Positions 30,269 to 42,115 of a stretch of DNA of 64,000 nucleotides are shown here, piece by piece. The stretch is from positions 221,566-285,565 of the forward strand of contig NZ_JAAAMG010000004.1 of the NCBI RefSeq assembly GCF_010500815.1, in the 5' to 3' direction. The first letter of the stretch is position 1, and the number at the start of each line of letters is the position of its first letter. The stretch is from Jiella pacifica. Lineage in GTDB: Bacteria; Pseudomonadota; Alphaproteobacteria; Rhizobiales; Rhizobiaceae. The position numbers and the translations under genes were made by a program. The notes below the pieces were generated by a model. It was not told where the DNA came from and searched no databases. It saw only the letters and a list, made by a program, of their open reading frames with translations.

Positions 30269-31579
30269 ATGCATGAGATCTTCAAGGGCCTTTGCCTGGC
30301 CATCCTGGTGTTCGCCGCCGGCTTCGCCGCGACGACGCCGGCGCGCGCCGTCGTCGAACTCGACATCACCCAGGGCAACGTCCAGCCGCTGCCGATCGCC
30401 ATTGCCGACTTCCAGTCGCAGGACGGACTGGGCAAACAGATTTCCGACATCGTCACGGCGGATCTGAAGCGCTCCGGCCTGTTCGCGCCGATCGATCCCT
30501 CGGCCTTCATCCAGAAGGGCCTCGGCCCGGACGCCAGCCCGAATTTCCAGGACTGGACGGTGATCAACGCCCAGGCCCTCGTCGTCGGCCGCGTCTCGCC
30601 TGAGGCGGACGGACGGCTGCGCGTCGAGTTCCGGCTCTGGGACGTCTTCGCCGGCCAGCAGCTCGACGGCCAGCAGTTCTACACCAACCCGGACAACTGG
30701 CGCCGGGTCGGCCACATCATCGCCGACGCGATCTACGAGCGCGTCACCGGCGAGAAGGGCTATTTCGACAGCCGCGTGGTCTTCGTCTCCGAGAGCGGCG
30801 ACAAGGCCAACCGGGTCAAGCGCCTCGCCATCATGGATCAGGACGGGGCGAACGTGCGCTTTCTGACCGACGGCCGCGATCTCGTCCTGACGCCGCGGTT
30901 TTCGCCGAACCGCCAGGAGGTCACCTACATGTCCTTCGGCAACGGCGAGCCGCGGGTCTATCTCCTGCAGCTCGAGACCGGCCAGCGGGAGATCGTCGGC
31001 AACTTCCCCGGCATGACCTTTGCCCCCCGGTTTTCGCCGGACGGCCAGAAGGTGATCATGAGCCTGCAGCAGAACGGCAACGCCAACATCTACGCGATGG
31101 ACCTTCGTTCCCGGGCGACGACGCGGCTGACCTCGACCAGCGCCATCGACACCTCGCCCTCCTATTCGCCGGACGGCACGCGGATCGTCTTCGAATCCGA
31201 CCGCGGCGGGCGCCAGCAGCTCTATACGATGGGCGCCGACGGCTCGAACCAGCAGCGCATCTCCTTCGGCGACGGATCCTATTCGACGCCGGTCTGGTCG
31301 CCGCGTGGCGATCTCATCGCCTTCACCAAGCAATCGGGCGGCCAGTTCCAGATCGGCATCATGCGGCCGGACGGCTCGGGCGAACGAATCCTGACGTCGG
31401 GCTTCCACAATGAGGGGCCGACCTGGGCCCCGAACGGCCGCGTCCTGATGTTCTTCCGCGACCAGAGGGGCGGCAGCGGCCCGCAGCTCTATTCGATCGA
31501 CCTTACCGGCTACAACGAGCAGAAGGTTCCGACGCCGGGCTATGCCTCGGATCCGGCCTGGTCGCCGCTCCTCGACTGA
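30269..31579 (+). CDS. tolB: Tol-Pal system beta-propeller protein TolB
   Basis: 436 residues with a signal peptide ([21 protein letters not shown]). N-terminal D1 domain ([20 protein letters not shown]), then the six-bladed propeller with repeated [27 protein letters not shown] and [11 protein letters not shown] units. Periplasmic partner of Pal. ATG at 30269 chosen over upstream starts because the signal peptide begins there. 180 bp after tolA. Confidence 0.97.
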   Translation: MHEIFKGLCLAILVFAAGFAATTPARAVVELDITQGNVQPLPIAIADFQSQDGLGKQISDIVTADLKRSGLFAPIDPSAFIQKGLGPDASPNFQDWTVINAQALVVGRVSPEADGRLRVEFRLWDVFAGQQLDGQQFYTNPDNWRRVGHIIADAIYERVTGEKGYFDSRVVFVSESGDKANRVKRLAIMDQDGANVRFLTDGRDLVLTPRFSPNRQEVTYMSFGNGEPRVYLLQLETGQREIVGNFPGMTFAPRFSPDGQKVIMSLQQNGNANIYAMDLRSRATTRLTSTSAIDTSPSYSPDGTRIVFESDRGGRQQLYTMGADGSNQQRISFGDGSYSTPVWSPRGDLIAFTKQSGGQFQIGIMRPDGSGERILTSGFHNEGPTWAPNGRVLMFFRDQRGGSGPQLYSIDLTGYNEQKVPTPGYASDPAWSPLLD

Positions 31580-31591
31580 GGGGCGAGAAAG

Positions 31592-31613
31592 GGGCCGGCG
31601 CAGCCGCCGGCCC
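31592..31613 (+). other. Hairpin between tolB and pal
   Basis: GGGCCGGCG and CGCCGGCCC form a perfect 9-bp stem with loop CAGC, 13 bp past the tolB stop. No T-run follows, so it may slow or attenuate rather than terminate transcription. Confidence 0.4.
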
Positions 31614-31828
31614 AGCCCGGCGCAAGCCTTCTTCCATAGAGGTCTGCTGTTGCGCGAGCGCACCAGCCGTTCGGTAAACGTCGATCTGCGGCAAAAAACT
31701 CCGCCCGCGTCTTGGTCTCGCCCAACGTGTGCCGCGGGGTGGGAAAATCATTCGATTTTACCGCTCGTTAAGCTTGGTCGTGGTAAGCCGTCGATAACGA
31801 AAATTCGTTGGATTTGAAGGAGTTCGCC

Positions 31829-32359
31829 ATGCTGAGCATGGTCTCTCAGGGCAAGACACGCATCGCCCTCGCGCTCTTTGCCGGCCTCCTCGTCGCCGGT
31901 TGCGCCAGCAAGAAGGACGGGCTCCCCGACAATGCGGCCGGCCTCGGCCTCGGCGGCGCCAACGGGATCGGCGGCTCCGGTAACGTCACGCCCGGCTCGC
32001 CCCAGGACTTCACCGTCAATGTCGGCGACCGGATCTTCTTCGAGACGGATTCCACCGAAATCACCGCGACCGGGCAGCAGACGCTGCAGCGCCAGGCGCA
32101 GTGGCTGCGGCAGAATTCGCAGTATCCGATCACCATCGAGGGCCATGCCGACGAGCGCGGCACCCGCGAGTACAACCTCGCCCTCGGCGCTCGCAGAGCT
32201 TCGGCGACCCGCGATTACCTGACCCAGCTGGGCGTTCCGGCCAACCGGATGCGCACCATCTCCTACGGCAAGGAGCGGCCGGTTGCCGTCTGCGACGACA
32301 TCTCCTGCTGGTCGCAGAACCGCCGCGCCGTCACCGTCCTCGGCGGCCCGTCGAGCTGA
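31829..32359 (+). CDS. pal: Peptidoglycan-associated lipoprotein Pal
   Basis: 176 residues. Lipoprotein signal with lipobox LLVAGC (cysteine near residue 24), a Gly/Asn-rich linker, and an OmpA-like peptidoglycan-binding domain (YPITIEGHADERGTREYNLA; GARRASATRDYL). It ties the outer membrane to peptidoglycan and to TolB/TolA. ATG at 31829 is preceded by AAGGAG. Downstream hairpin suggests the transcript ends after pal. Confidence 0.97.
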   Translation: MLSMVSQGKTRIALALFAGLLVAGCASKKDGLPDNAAGLGLGGANGIGGSGNVTPGSPQDFTVNVGDRIFFETDSTEITATGQQTLQRQAQWLRQNSQYPITIEGHADERGTREYNLALGARRASATRDYLTQLGVPANRMRTISYGKERPVAVCDDISCWSQNRRAVTVLGGPSS

Positions 32360-32668
32360 TCCTTCAAGGATCGAGGCGCAGTCGGAACAGTCCGCCGCGC
32401 CTCGAGGGTTTTTCGGACGCGCCGACGGCACTTGACGTCGCCGCTCCCGAAAACCGCCAGCGAAGACTTGAACCGGCAACGCCTGCTCGTCTTTCCGTCG
32501 CGACGGATTGATGGGCGGGCCGTCAAACTTTGGCCGAACTCCCCCCTTCCATGCTTTGCTGGTGAGTTCGTGCCGCGGCAGGATTGCGCTGCAACCGAAG
32601 ATGCGCTTGCGAACGAGTGCCGGCGCGAGGTTCTCGTGCATTCCTTGCGGCCCGGGTGAGGGGAACGA
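32360..32668. other. pal-cpoB intergenic region
   Basis: 309 bp without a supported gene; it holds the pal terminator and, presumably, the cpoB promoter. No further structure was recognised. Confidence 0.45.
32371..32414 (+). terminator. Terminator after pal
   Basis: TCGAGGCGC (32371-32379) pairs with GCGCCTCGA (32397-32405), followed by GGGTTTTTC. Located 12 bp after the pal stop. Confidence 0.75.
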
Positions 32669-33658
32669 ATGGTGTCGAAATTGAACGTGCTTCGCCGCAG
32701 CTTGGCTGCCGCGGGATTGCTTGCATTCGTGCTGCCGACGGCGGCCTCGGCCTTCGAGTTGCCGGGGGTCTTCGTCGCCGCGCAAGACCCGGTGGCCGCC
32801 GTCGGGCTTCCGGCTCCGCCGCCTGCGGCGAGGCTTCCGCAGGAATCAGCGGCGGCCTCCAACGACCAACGGCCGGTGCGCGTGGCTCAGGCCGGCGATC
32901 TCGTCGTGCGGATCAATCAGCTCGAGGACGAGGTCCGCCGGCTGAACGGCAGGGTCGAGGAGTTGAGCTTCCAACTCCTCCAGGCCCAAGAGGACATGCG
33001 CAAATATCGCGAAGACTCCGAATTCCGATTCCAGCAGATCGAGGGTGGCGGCGCCGCCGCGCCGGCTTCGTCGAAGCCGGGCGAACGACGCGGCGACGCG
33101 GCGCCTGCGGCGTCCTCGGGCAGCTCTTCCTCGGCCGCGGCGGAGGGAGGCGACGACATCGGCGAGCTGCTTTCCGGCGGTCTCGACACGAGTTCGCTCG
33201 GCGCCTCCGCGGGGTCGGGAGCGAGTTCGGCGGCGGCAACACCGGACGAGTCGACGGTGGCCAGCATCGATGCGCGCGGACCGCGCGACATGTACGACCT
33301 CGCCTACAACTATCTACTCGCCGGCGACTATCAGCGGGCGGAGCAGTCCTTCCGGCAGTACTCCCAGACCTATCCCAGCGCCAGCGACGCGCCCGACGCG
33401 GAATACTGGCTCGGCGAGAGCCTCTACCAGCAGAAGAAATACGCCGACGCGGCGGAGGTCTTCCTCGACGCCCAGAAGTCACACCCGAAAAGCGGCAAAG
33501 CTCCCGACATGATGCTGAAGCTCGGCATGTCGCTTGCCAAGCTCAACAATCGCGACACCGCCTGCGTGACCTTCAAGGAGGTCTCCCGCCGCTACCCGCA
33601 GATGAGCGACAACGTCCGGCGCAAGCTGCGGGACGAGCAGAAGGCGGCGAGCTGCTGA
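32669..33658 (+). CDS. cpoB: Cell division coordinator CpoB (YbgF)
   Basis: 329 residues. Signal peptide (LAAAGLLAFVLPTAASA), an N-terminal coiled coil (INQLEDEVRRLNGRVEELSF), an Ala/Ser/Gly-rich linker (about 125-200), and C-terminal TPR repeats (YNYLLAGDYQRAEQSFRQYS; PDAEYWLGESLYQQKKYADA). Periplasmic partner of TolA that coordinates peptidoglycan synthesis with constriction. Ends 53 bp before the proposed start of tilS. Confidence 0.95.
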   Translation: MVSKLNVLRRSLAAAGLLAFVLPTAASAFELPGVFVAAQDPVAAVGLPAPPPAARLPQESAAASNDQRPVRVAQAGDLVVRINQLEDEVRRLNGRVEELSFQLLQAQEDMRKYREDSEFRFQQIEGGGAAAPASSKPGERRGDAAPAASSGSSSSAAAEGGDDIGELLSGGLDTSSLGASAGSGASSAAATPDESTVASIDARGPRDMYDLAYNYLLAGDYQRAEQSFRQYSQTYPSASDAPDAEYWLGESLYQQKKYADAAEVFLDAQKSHPKSGKAPDMMLKLGMSLAKLNNRDTACVTFKEVSRRYPQMSDNVRRKLRDEQKAASC

Positions 33659-33711
33659 TCAGCCGGCAGGCCGAAGCCCTGCCTGGACCCGGCGGAAAAG
33701 GAGCTGCCGCG

Positions 33712-35076
33712 ATCGCGCCTGCCGCCTTTCCGACCGCCGATCGGGCGCTTGTCGACGCTCTGGACCGCCTCGTCGCGACGGCTCACCGACGTCGCGGGGC
33801 AATCCGCGGCATTCTCCTCGCCGTCTCCGGCGGCCCCGATTCTCTCGCTCTTCTTCTTACGGCATCGGCCTGGCATCGCTCACTCGCAGCGGCGGCGCCA
33901 CAGCTTCGCGTCGCGACCGTCGATCATCGCCTCAGGCCGGAAGCGGCGGAGGAAGCGGCGTTCGTGGCAGTCCTCGCCGCAAGCTGTGGCCTTCCCCACG
34001 AGACGCTGACCTGGACCCCCGAGGCAAAGCCCGGCAATCTTTCGGCAAGGGCGCGCGAGGGCCGCTACGCCTTGCTTCTCTCGCATGCGCGACGCCACGG
34101 CCTCGATCTCGTCCTCACCGCGCACCATCTGGACGACGACGTCGAGACCCATGTCATTCGGCGCCGGAACGGCGGCGACGTCGCGGCATCGGCCGGCATG
34201 CGGACGTTGCGCTGGCTTTCCCCGGATGCAGCGCTCGGCCGGCCATTCCTCGGAATCGCTCGGGAGAGATTGGCCGATCTCGTCACCGCCTCGGGGATCG
34301 TTGCCGTTGACGATCCGACCAATCGCGACCAGCATTACGACCGGGTTCGCATCCGGCTCGAACTCGCGGCAGACCCGCGGCGAAAAGCGAGGGCGCGGGC
34401 GAATCTGCGGCGTTGCAAGCGGGCGCGAGACGATGCGGAGCGGGCGTTCGCACGGGCGCTCGTCGACCTGGAGGAAACCGGACGCCTGCGATTTGCCGAA
34501 GACGGCGCCCTCTTGTCCGATCGCGCGGCCTTTGCCGAATTGTCGCCGCGCTGCGCCGCCCATCTCCTGTCCCGCGCCGTCGTCGCCGCAGCCGGCGCGC
34601 CGCGCCCGCCCTCGGGCCAGGCGGTTCGCGACGTCTCGACGTGGCTTCGCCAAGGACCGCCGCGGCCGGACGCCCGAACGCTCGGCGGTGCGATCGTTCG
34701 GATCGAGGGCGGTGAAGTCGTCGTCATGCGCGAGTTCGGCAGAGGCGCGATCGCGGCTTTGTCGCTCGGAGCGGCAAAGGCTCTCGGCGGCCGCTTTGCC
34801 GCCGAAATGGATTGGCCGGTTGTCTTCGACGGGCGCTTCGTCGTCGACGTCGGACCCTGGCGCGCCTTGCCGGGTGCCCGACTCGTGCCGCTCGGCCTTC
34901 TCGGCAAGGGAGGGATCCGGCTGCGCTCCTGCCCGGTCGTCGTCGATGCGGAGGGACGCGCCCGCGCGGCGCTCGCACCGGCGGCCAGGCGGTTGGGCCC
35001 CGGGATCGGCGATCTCGCCTTCGAGCCGCTGACGCCCCATCTCCTGCGACGGGACCTCGATCTGCCGGAAGCCTAA
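33712..35076 (+). CDS. tilS: tRNA(Ile)-lysidine synthase with a non-canonical start
   Basis: PP-loop ATPase that converts C34 of tRNA-Ile(CAU) to lysidine. ILLAVSGGPDSLALLL is the PP-loop, followed by RVATVDHRLRPEA and LTAHHLDDDVET, then C-terminal domains (FDGRFVVDVG; GGIRLRSCP). From inside cpoB to the PP-loop this frame has no ATG, GTG or TTG; every NTG codon over the cpoB overlap is CTG. A strong GGAAAAGGAG (33694-33703) sits eight bases before ATC at 33712, which would give M-APAAFPTADRALVDALDRL. Upstream CTG codons at 33652 and 33655 are alternatives. Length from 33712 is 454 residues, normal for TilS. Confidence 0.85.
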   Translation: MAPAAFPTADRALVDALDRLVATAHRRRGAIRGILLAVSGGPDSLALLLTASAWHRSLAAAAPQLRVATVDHRLRPEAAEEAAFVAVLAASCGLPHETLTWTPEAKPGNLSARAREGRYALLLSHARRHGLDLVLTAHHLDDDVETHVIRRRNGGDVAASAGMRTLRWLSPDAALGRPFLGIARERLADLVTASGIVAVDDPTNRDQHYDRVRIRLELAADPRRKARARANLRRCKRARDDAERAFARALVDLEETGRLRFAEDGALLSDRAAFAELSPRCAAHLLSRAVVAAAGAPRPPSGQAVRDVSTWLRQGPPRPDARTLGGAIVRIEGGEVVVMREFGRGAIAALSLGAAKALGGRFAAEMDWPVVFDGRFVVDVGPWRALPGARLVPLGLLGKGGIRLRSCPVVVDAEGRARAALAPAARRLGPGIGDLAFEPLTPHLLRRDLDLPEA

Positions 35077-35211
35077 CCGCCTCCACACCATGTTTGGAGG
35101 CCCGCTCCGCTTTTTGCCGCAAATGCCGGCCAATGTGTTGGCAAGGGGCGCCGCAGCACTTATCTTCGAAGGGTTCGCGACGCGGCCCTTTACGCGACTC
35201 AGGAAGAGTTG

Positions 35212-37131
<1,920 letters not shown>

Positions 37132-37157
37132 TTGTCGCAACCGCGACGGAACGAACG

Positions 37158-37188
37158 GGCGACCCTCCTTTGGGTCGCCTTTTCTTTG
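37158..37188 (+). terminator. Terminator after ftsH
   Basis: GGCGACCC (37158-37165) pairs with GGGTCGCC (37172-37179), loop TCCTTT, followed by TTTTCTTTG. A textbook intrinsic terminator 26 bp past the ftsH stop. Confidence 0.9.
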
Positions 37189-37353
37189 TCAGCCTGCTTA
37201 ACCTTGCCGGCTGAAAGGCTTTCCGCCGAGTTGATCCGGCCTTCTCGTCTCGGCAAGGATGGCGGGAACATCATGGCGGCTCGTCCGGAAGGAAGGGGAG
37301 GGTAGCCCGTTGCGGGTTGATCCGTTCCTCCCGAGACATTGAATGGGGACCAG

Positions 37354-38700
37354 ATGGCCAAGAGTTATTTCGGCACCGACGGCATTCGCGGCACCGCCAA
37401 TCGCCATCCGATGACCGCCGAGGTCGCCATGAAGGTCGGCATGGCGGCCGGCATCGTCTTTCGGCGCGGCAACCACCGCCACCGGGTGGTCATCGGCAAG
37501 GATACCCGGCGCTCCGGCTACATGATCGAGAATGCCATGGTCGCGGGCTTCACGGCCGCCGGTGTCGACGTCTTTCTGCTCGGGCCGATGCCGACGCCCG
37601 CCGTCGCCATGCTGACCCGCTCGCTCCGGGCGGACATCGGCGTGATGATCTCGGCTTCTCACAACCCCTTCCAGGACAACGGCATCAAGCTGTTCGGGCC
37701 GGACGGCTACAAATTGTCAGACGACATCGAGGCGGAGATCGCCAGCCTCGTCGACGAGGACCTGTCCGGACACATGTCGACGGGTGCCGACATCGGGCGC
37801 GCCAAGCGCGTCGACGGCGACATCTATCGCTACATCGAATTCGCCAAGCGCACGCTGCCGCGCGAGCTCTCGCTGGACGGCATGCGCGTCGCCATCGACT
37901 GCGCCAACGGTGCCGGCTACCGCGTGGCGCCGGAGGTCCTGTGGGAACTCGGCGCCGACGTCGTCAAGATCGGCGTCGAACCCGATGGCGTCAACATCAA
38001 TCGCGATTGCGGATCCACCGCGCCCGACGCGCTGATCGCCAAGGTCAAGGAGGTGAGGGCCGACATCGGCATCGCCCTCGACGGCGACGCCGACCGTGTC
38101 CTCATCGTCGACGAGAAGGGCGAGATCGTCGACGGCGACCAGCTGATGGCGGTGATCGCCGAAAGCTGGGCCGAGGACGGGCGGCTGTCGGCCGGCGGGA
38201 TCGTCGCGACCATCATGTCGAACCTCGGCCTGGAGCGCTTCCTCGAAGCCAAGAAACTGCAGCTGGCCCGCACCAAGGTGGGCGATCGCTACGTCGTCGA
38301 GCACATGCGCCAGCACGGCTACAATGTCGGCGGCGAACAATCCGGCCACATCATCCTGTCGGATTTCGCCACCACCGGCGACGGCCTCGTTTCTGCCCTG
38401 CAGATCCTCGCGGTCGTCCGGCGCAAGGGCGGTCCGGTCTCGCAGGTCTGCCGCCGCTTCGAGCCGGTGCCGCAGATTCTGAAGAACGTCCGCTACCGGA
38501 GCGGCGAGCCCTTGCAGGCGAATGGCGTGCAGGCGGCCATCGCTGCGGGCCGCGACAGGCTCGGCAATGCGGGTCGGCTGGTCATCCGTCCATCGGGCAC
38601 CGAGCCGCTGATCAGGGTGATGGCCGAGGGCGACGACGCGCTGCTCGTCAACGCCATCGTCGACGACATCGTCAGCGCACTGAAGGATGCTGCGGCCTGA
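37354..38700 (+). CDS. glmM: Phosphoglucosamine mutase
   Basis: 448 residues. N-terminal [13 protein letters not shown], phosphoserine loop [14 protein letters not shown] (active serine near 102), metal loop LDGDADRV, and the sugar-binding [10 protein letters not shown] and C-terminal [12 protein letters not shown]. Interconverts glucosamine-6- and -1-phosphate on the path to UDP-GlcNAc for peptidoglycan and lipid A. ATG at 37354 is preferred to one 15 bases upstream. Follows ftsH, the usual order, but behind a terminator. Confidence 0.97.
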   Translation: MAKSYFGTDGIRGTANRHPMTAEVAMKVGMAAGIVFRRGNHRHRVVIGKDTRRSGYMIENAMVAGFTAAGVDVFLLGPMPTPAVAMLTRSLRADIGVMISASHNPFQDNGIKLFGPDGYKLSDDIEAEIASLVDEDLSGHMSTGADIGRAKRVDGDIYRYIEFAKRTLPRELSLDGMRVAIDCANGAGYRVAPEVLWELGADVVKIGVEPDGVNINRDCGSTAPDALIAKVKEVRADIGIALDGDADRVLIVDEKGEIVDGDQLMAVIAESWAEDGRLSAGGIVATIMSNLGLERFLEAKKLQLARTKVGDRYVVEHMRQHGYNVGGEQSGHIILSDFATTGDGLVSALQILAVVRRKGGPVSQVCRRFEPVPQILKNVRYRSGEPLQANGVQAAIAAGRDRLGNAGRLVIRPSGTEPLIRVMAEGDDALLVNAIVDDIVSALKDAAA

Positions 38701-39022
38701 AAAGGGCTTTGCGGCGGAAGCCATGGACTGCGAGCAACCGTCTGGCCACTGATACCTTCCGCTTCGGGACCGTCTCCTCGCAAGCTGGGAAGCTTTCCCG
38801 AAGCATGCCACGTTTCGCCGACTGATCTCAAGTTGCGAGCGCCGCCGGGATGCCGTTCGGTCCGTGAAGAGTATCTGCTGGAAAAATAACGCGTTGCCTG
38901 AAGGTCATGGTAAACGAAGCGTAATTCTAAACCGTCTGTTAACCACTCCCGTTTACCGTATTCGTCGAGGTCACCCAATCCGGTGACGCCATCCGCACCG
39001 ACCTCAACGGAGACGTATCACA
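38701..39022. other. glmM-outer-membrane-protein intergenic region
   Basis: 322 bp, no gene seen. The right half (38875-38960) is A+T-richer, with GTTAACCAC near 38938, and probably holds the promoter of the abundant outer-membrane protein downstream. Confidence 0.4.
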
Positions 39023-39967
39023 ATGAAGACGCTGCTTTTGACGACCGTCGCCGCCATCGGTGCATGGTCGTCTCTCGTGACGGGAGCCAATGCTGCCGAC
39101 ATCATCGAAGAGCCCATCTATGTCGCCCCGCCGCCGCCGCCGCCTCCGGTCCAGACGTCCGGCTGGTATCTGCGCGGCGATGTCGGCTATAATTTCAAGT
39201 CGAAGTCCGACGGTCACTACGACTTCTACAATGTCGGCTTCGGCAACAACGGTATCGACAACACCGAACACTACGACTCGATCACGCTGAAGAACTCGGC
39301 AAACTTCGGCGTCGGCGTCGGTTACCGCGTCAACGGCTACTTCCGCACGGATTTGACCGTCGACTATTTCCGCACCGGCGTCGAAGGCTCCAGCAAATGC
39401 GGCTATCTCGTCGAGATCGGCTATCTCCTCGATCCGGTCAACAACAACTGCCGTTACAACGATTCGTCCCACGCCTCCGTCTGGACGACGATGGCCAACG
39501 CCTATGTCGACATCGGCACCTATGGCCGCATCACGCCCTATATCGGCGCCGGCCTCGGCTTCGCCCACGTCAAGTATGACGACATGGACAACGAGATCTC
39601 CTGCGGCGGCGGTTCCTGCAACGGCTTCCCGGTCTACAAGGGCAGCCATCCGGGCGAGTCGTCCTGGCGCTTCGCCTCCTCGCTCATGGCCGGCGCCAGC
39701 ATCGACATCACCCATCAGCTGAAGTTCGATGCCGGTTACAAATATACCCGCATCGCCGAGGGCGACGCCTACGGCTACGACAAGGCGGATTCGGCCGCCG
39801 GCGCCTCGGGCGTCCAGGGCAAGGACCACGGCTTCGACATCCACACCGTCCGTGCCGGCCTGCGCTACGAATTCGGCGGTTCGGGCATTGGCAAGGGCAA
39901 GGAGCCCGCGCCGCTCTACACCGCGCAGGACACGGTCTATGCCGAGCCGGCGCCGGTCTACAAATAA
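39023..39967 (+). CDS. Outer-membrane beta-barrel protein, Omp25/Omp31-like
   Basis: 314 residues. Signal peptide (LLLTTVAAIGAWSSLVTGANA), then a run of seven prolines (PPPPPPP) and barrel strands: GWYLRGDVGYNF, FGVGVGYRVNGYFRTDLTVD, GRITPYIGAGLGFAHVKYDD, LKFDAGYKYTRIAEGDAYGY, HTVRAGLRYEFGG. Proline-rich periplasmic-side leader and the barrel end RAGLRYEF are typical of rhizobial/Brucella Omp25/31-like proteins. Four cysteines in two loops could form disulfides. Tail after the barrel (about 20 residues ending PVYK) is unusual, since barrels mostly end in an aromatic residue. Confidence 0.85.
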   Translation: MKTLLLTTVAAIGAWSSLVTGANAADIIEEPIYVAPPPPPPPVQTSGWYLRGDVGYNFKSKSDGHYDFYNVGFGNNGIDNTEHYDSITLKNSANFGVGVGYRVNGYFRTDLTVDYFRTGVEGSSKCGYLVEIGYLLDPVNNNCRYNDSSHASVWTTMANAYVDIGTYGRITPYIGAGLGFAHVKYDDMDNEISCGGGSCNGFPVYKGSHPGESSWRFASSLMAGASIDITHQLKFDAGYKYTRIAEGDAYGYDKADSAAGASGVQGKDHGFDIHTVRAGLRYEFGGSGIGKGKEPAPLYTAQDTVYAEPAPVYK

Positions 39968-40007
39968 GTCCGGAACGGGCTGACCGGCCCGACCCGAGAA
40001 CCACGAC

Positions 40008-40041
40008 GCGCCCGCCCGGCCCACGATGCCGCGGCGGGCGC
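40008..40041 (+). terminator. Hairpin between the OMP gene and the convergent antiporter gene
   Basis: GCGCCCGCC (40008-40016) and GGCGGGCGC (40033-40041) form a 9-bp stem. Only a weak T tract follows on the plus strand, so a bidirectional terminator is plausible but not certain. Confidence 0.45.
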
Positions 40042-40077
40042 TTCCGCGTCTGAGCCGCCCGCCGCCGCAGTCTCGCC

Positions 40078-41970
40078 CTACCGCGAGGCGACTCGGTCGG
40101 GGCGGCGTCGGCGGCCGGCGAAGAGACGGCCGCGGCGGCGGCGCTTCGGCGCATCCTCGTCGATGACCGCGCCATGGTCGTCGCCGTCCGGCATCTTCTC
40201 GACGGCGTGCAGCCCCGGCCGCGGCTTGACCAGCGGCTCGGGCGTGACCGCGTGGGTGGTCACCATGTCGCTGCCGGCATAAATGCCTTCCGCCTCCTGC
40301 AGCTTCAGCCGGGCGTTGTCGCGGTTGCGGACGTCGTCGACGATGCGGGCGGCGAGCTCATCCTCGACCCCGAGGGCGGAAATCGTCGCGCCGCCGAATG
40401 ACAGCGCCGATTCGACCGTCTCGCGGATCTCGTAGTCGACGCCACGTGCCCTGAGAGACAGAGCATGGCTGCGGTCGTAGGAGCGCACGAACAGCCGGAC
40501 GTTGGGAAACTCCGAGCGGATCAGATCGACCACCCGGTCGGTGGTCTCGCGCTTGTTGGTGCAGACGGCGACGAGCCCCGCCTTGCGGATGCCCGCGGCC
40601 TCCAAGACGTCCTTGCGCACGCCCGAGCCGAAATAGATGCGGAAGCCGAAGCGCTCGGCGGTGCGGATGCGGTCGACGGAGGAATCGAGGATGGTCACGT
40701 CGATGCCGCTCGACAGAAGCACCTGGGCGACGATCTGGCCGAAGCGGGAAAAGCCGACCAGAAGCACTTCCGAGCCGGCGCCGTCGAAATCCTCGTCCAT
40801 CTGCTCTTCGGCATCGGCGGGGTCGAGGCGACGGCCGAGCCAGGTCGAGAGCGGCGTCAGCACCATCGAGAGCGAGACGATGGCGACGAGGATCGACGAG
40901 GTTTCAGCCGTCAGGATGCGTCCCGCCGCCGCCGCGGAAAACAGGACGAAGCCGAATTCGCCGGCCTGGGACAGAAGCCCCGCGACGCGCAGCGAAAGAC
41001 CGCGCGTCTCGCCGAACAGCCTGCAAAGGCCGAAGATCAGGCCGGCCTTGACGATCATCAGGGCCGGCGCCACCGTGACGATGATCGGCCAGGCGCTCTT
41101 GAGTACGTCGAGATCGATCGACAGGCCGACACCGATGAAGAACAGGCCGAGCAACAGGCCGCGAAACGGCTCGATATTGGCTTCGAGCTCGTGGCGATAG
41201 GAACTGTCGGCGAGGAAGATGCCGGCGATGAAGGCCCCCATCGCCATGGAGAATCCGGCCGCCTGCATCAGCATCGCCGAGCCGAGGACGACGAACAGCG
41301 CCGCCCCCAGCATCACCTCTCGGGCGCCGGCGGTCGCCATCAGCCGAAACAAGGGGTTGAGCAGGAAGCGACCGGCCAGAAGCAGGCCGGCGAGGGCACC
41401 GACCGAAATCAGGATCTGCATCGGCTCGAAGCCGGCGCCTTCGCCGCCGGGCGCCAGAAACGGCACGATGGCGAGAAGCGGCACCACGGCGAGATCCTGG
41501 AACAACAGGATCGAGAATGCCGCCTGGCCGTGCCTCGTATTGGTCTCGCCCGCTTCGTCAAGGAGCTGCATGCCGAAGGCGGTGGAGGACAAGGCAAGAC
41601 CGAAGCCGACGATGATGGCAGCGGCGATGCCGAGGCCGGCGAGGAGCCAGGCCGCGACCGCAAGCAGCAGTCCGCCGACCATCACCTGGGCAAGACCGAG
41701 ACCGAAGATCTGGCGGCGCAGCGCCCAGAGCCGGTCGATCTTCAGTTCGAGACCGATGATGAACAGGAGGAAAACGACGCCGAGCTCGCCGATCGAGAGA
41801 ATCTGCTCGCCTTCCCCGATCAGGCGGAGCACCGGTCCCATCAGGATGCCGGCAGCGAGATAGCCGAGCACGGTGCCGAGACCGATTCGCTTGAACAGCG
41901 TCCCGGCCACGACGCCCACGCCGAGCAGCAGGATGACTTCGAGAAATATGGCGCTTGATCCGTGTTCCAC
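40078..41970 (-). CDS. Monovalent cation:proton antiporter-2 (CPA2), KefB/KefC-like
   Basis: 630 residues. About twelve membrane helices with GTVLGYLAAGILMGP, FLLFIIGLELKIDRLW, LALSSTAFGMQLL and SQAGEFGFVLFSAAAAG, followed by a TrkA-N (RCK) nucleotide-binding domain (VLLVGFSRFGQIVAQVLLSS) and a basic C-terminal tail. Likely K+ efflux or cation/proton exchange in the inner membrane. Start taken as GTG at 41970: an in-frame ATG lies much further upstream inside the divergent pmbA gene. The RCK glycine motif has S where G is common. Confidence 0.9.
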   Translation of the reverse strand: MEHGSSAIFLEVILLLGVGVVAGTLFKRIGLGTVLGYLAAGILMGPVLRLIGEGEQILSIGELGVVFLLFIIGLELKIDRLWALRRQIFGLGLAQVMVGGLLLAVAAWLLAGLGIAAAIIVGFGLALSSTAFGMQLLDEAGETNTRHGQAAFSILLFQDLAVVPLLAIVPFLAPGGEGAGFEPMQILISVGALAGLLLAGRFLLNPLFRLMATAGAREVMLGAALFVVLGSAMLMQAAGFSMAMGAFIAGIFLADSSYRHELEANIEPFRGLLLGLFFIGVGLSIDLDVLKSAWPIIVTVAPALMIVKAGLIFGLCRLFGETRGLSLRVAGLLSQAGEFGFVLFSAAAAGRILTAETSSILVAIVSLSMVLTPLSTWLGRRLDPADAEEQMDEDFDGAGSEVLLVGFSRFGQIVAQVLLSSGIDVTILDSSVDRIRTAERFGFRIYFGSGVRKDVLEAAGIRKAGLVAVCTNKRETTDRVVDLIRSEFPNVRLFVRSYDRSHALSLRARGVDYEIRETVESALSFGGATISALGVEDELAARIVDDVRNRDNARLKLQEAEGIYAGSDMVTTHAVTPEPLVKPRPGLHAVEKMPDGDDHGAVIDEDAPKRRRRGRLFAGRRRRPDRVASR

Positions 41971-42115
41971 AGGCGGGCACTCGTTCCTATCTCTCGCGAT
42001 ACGGGATCCGCATCGGTCGCCGACGAGATGAGCGACGACGACGCGGATGGGGGCAGCTTGCGTTGCTTGCGCCGCACAATAAATAGTCCGACGGAAAAGA
42101 TCAGTAGGCGAAGCG

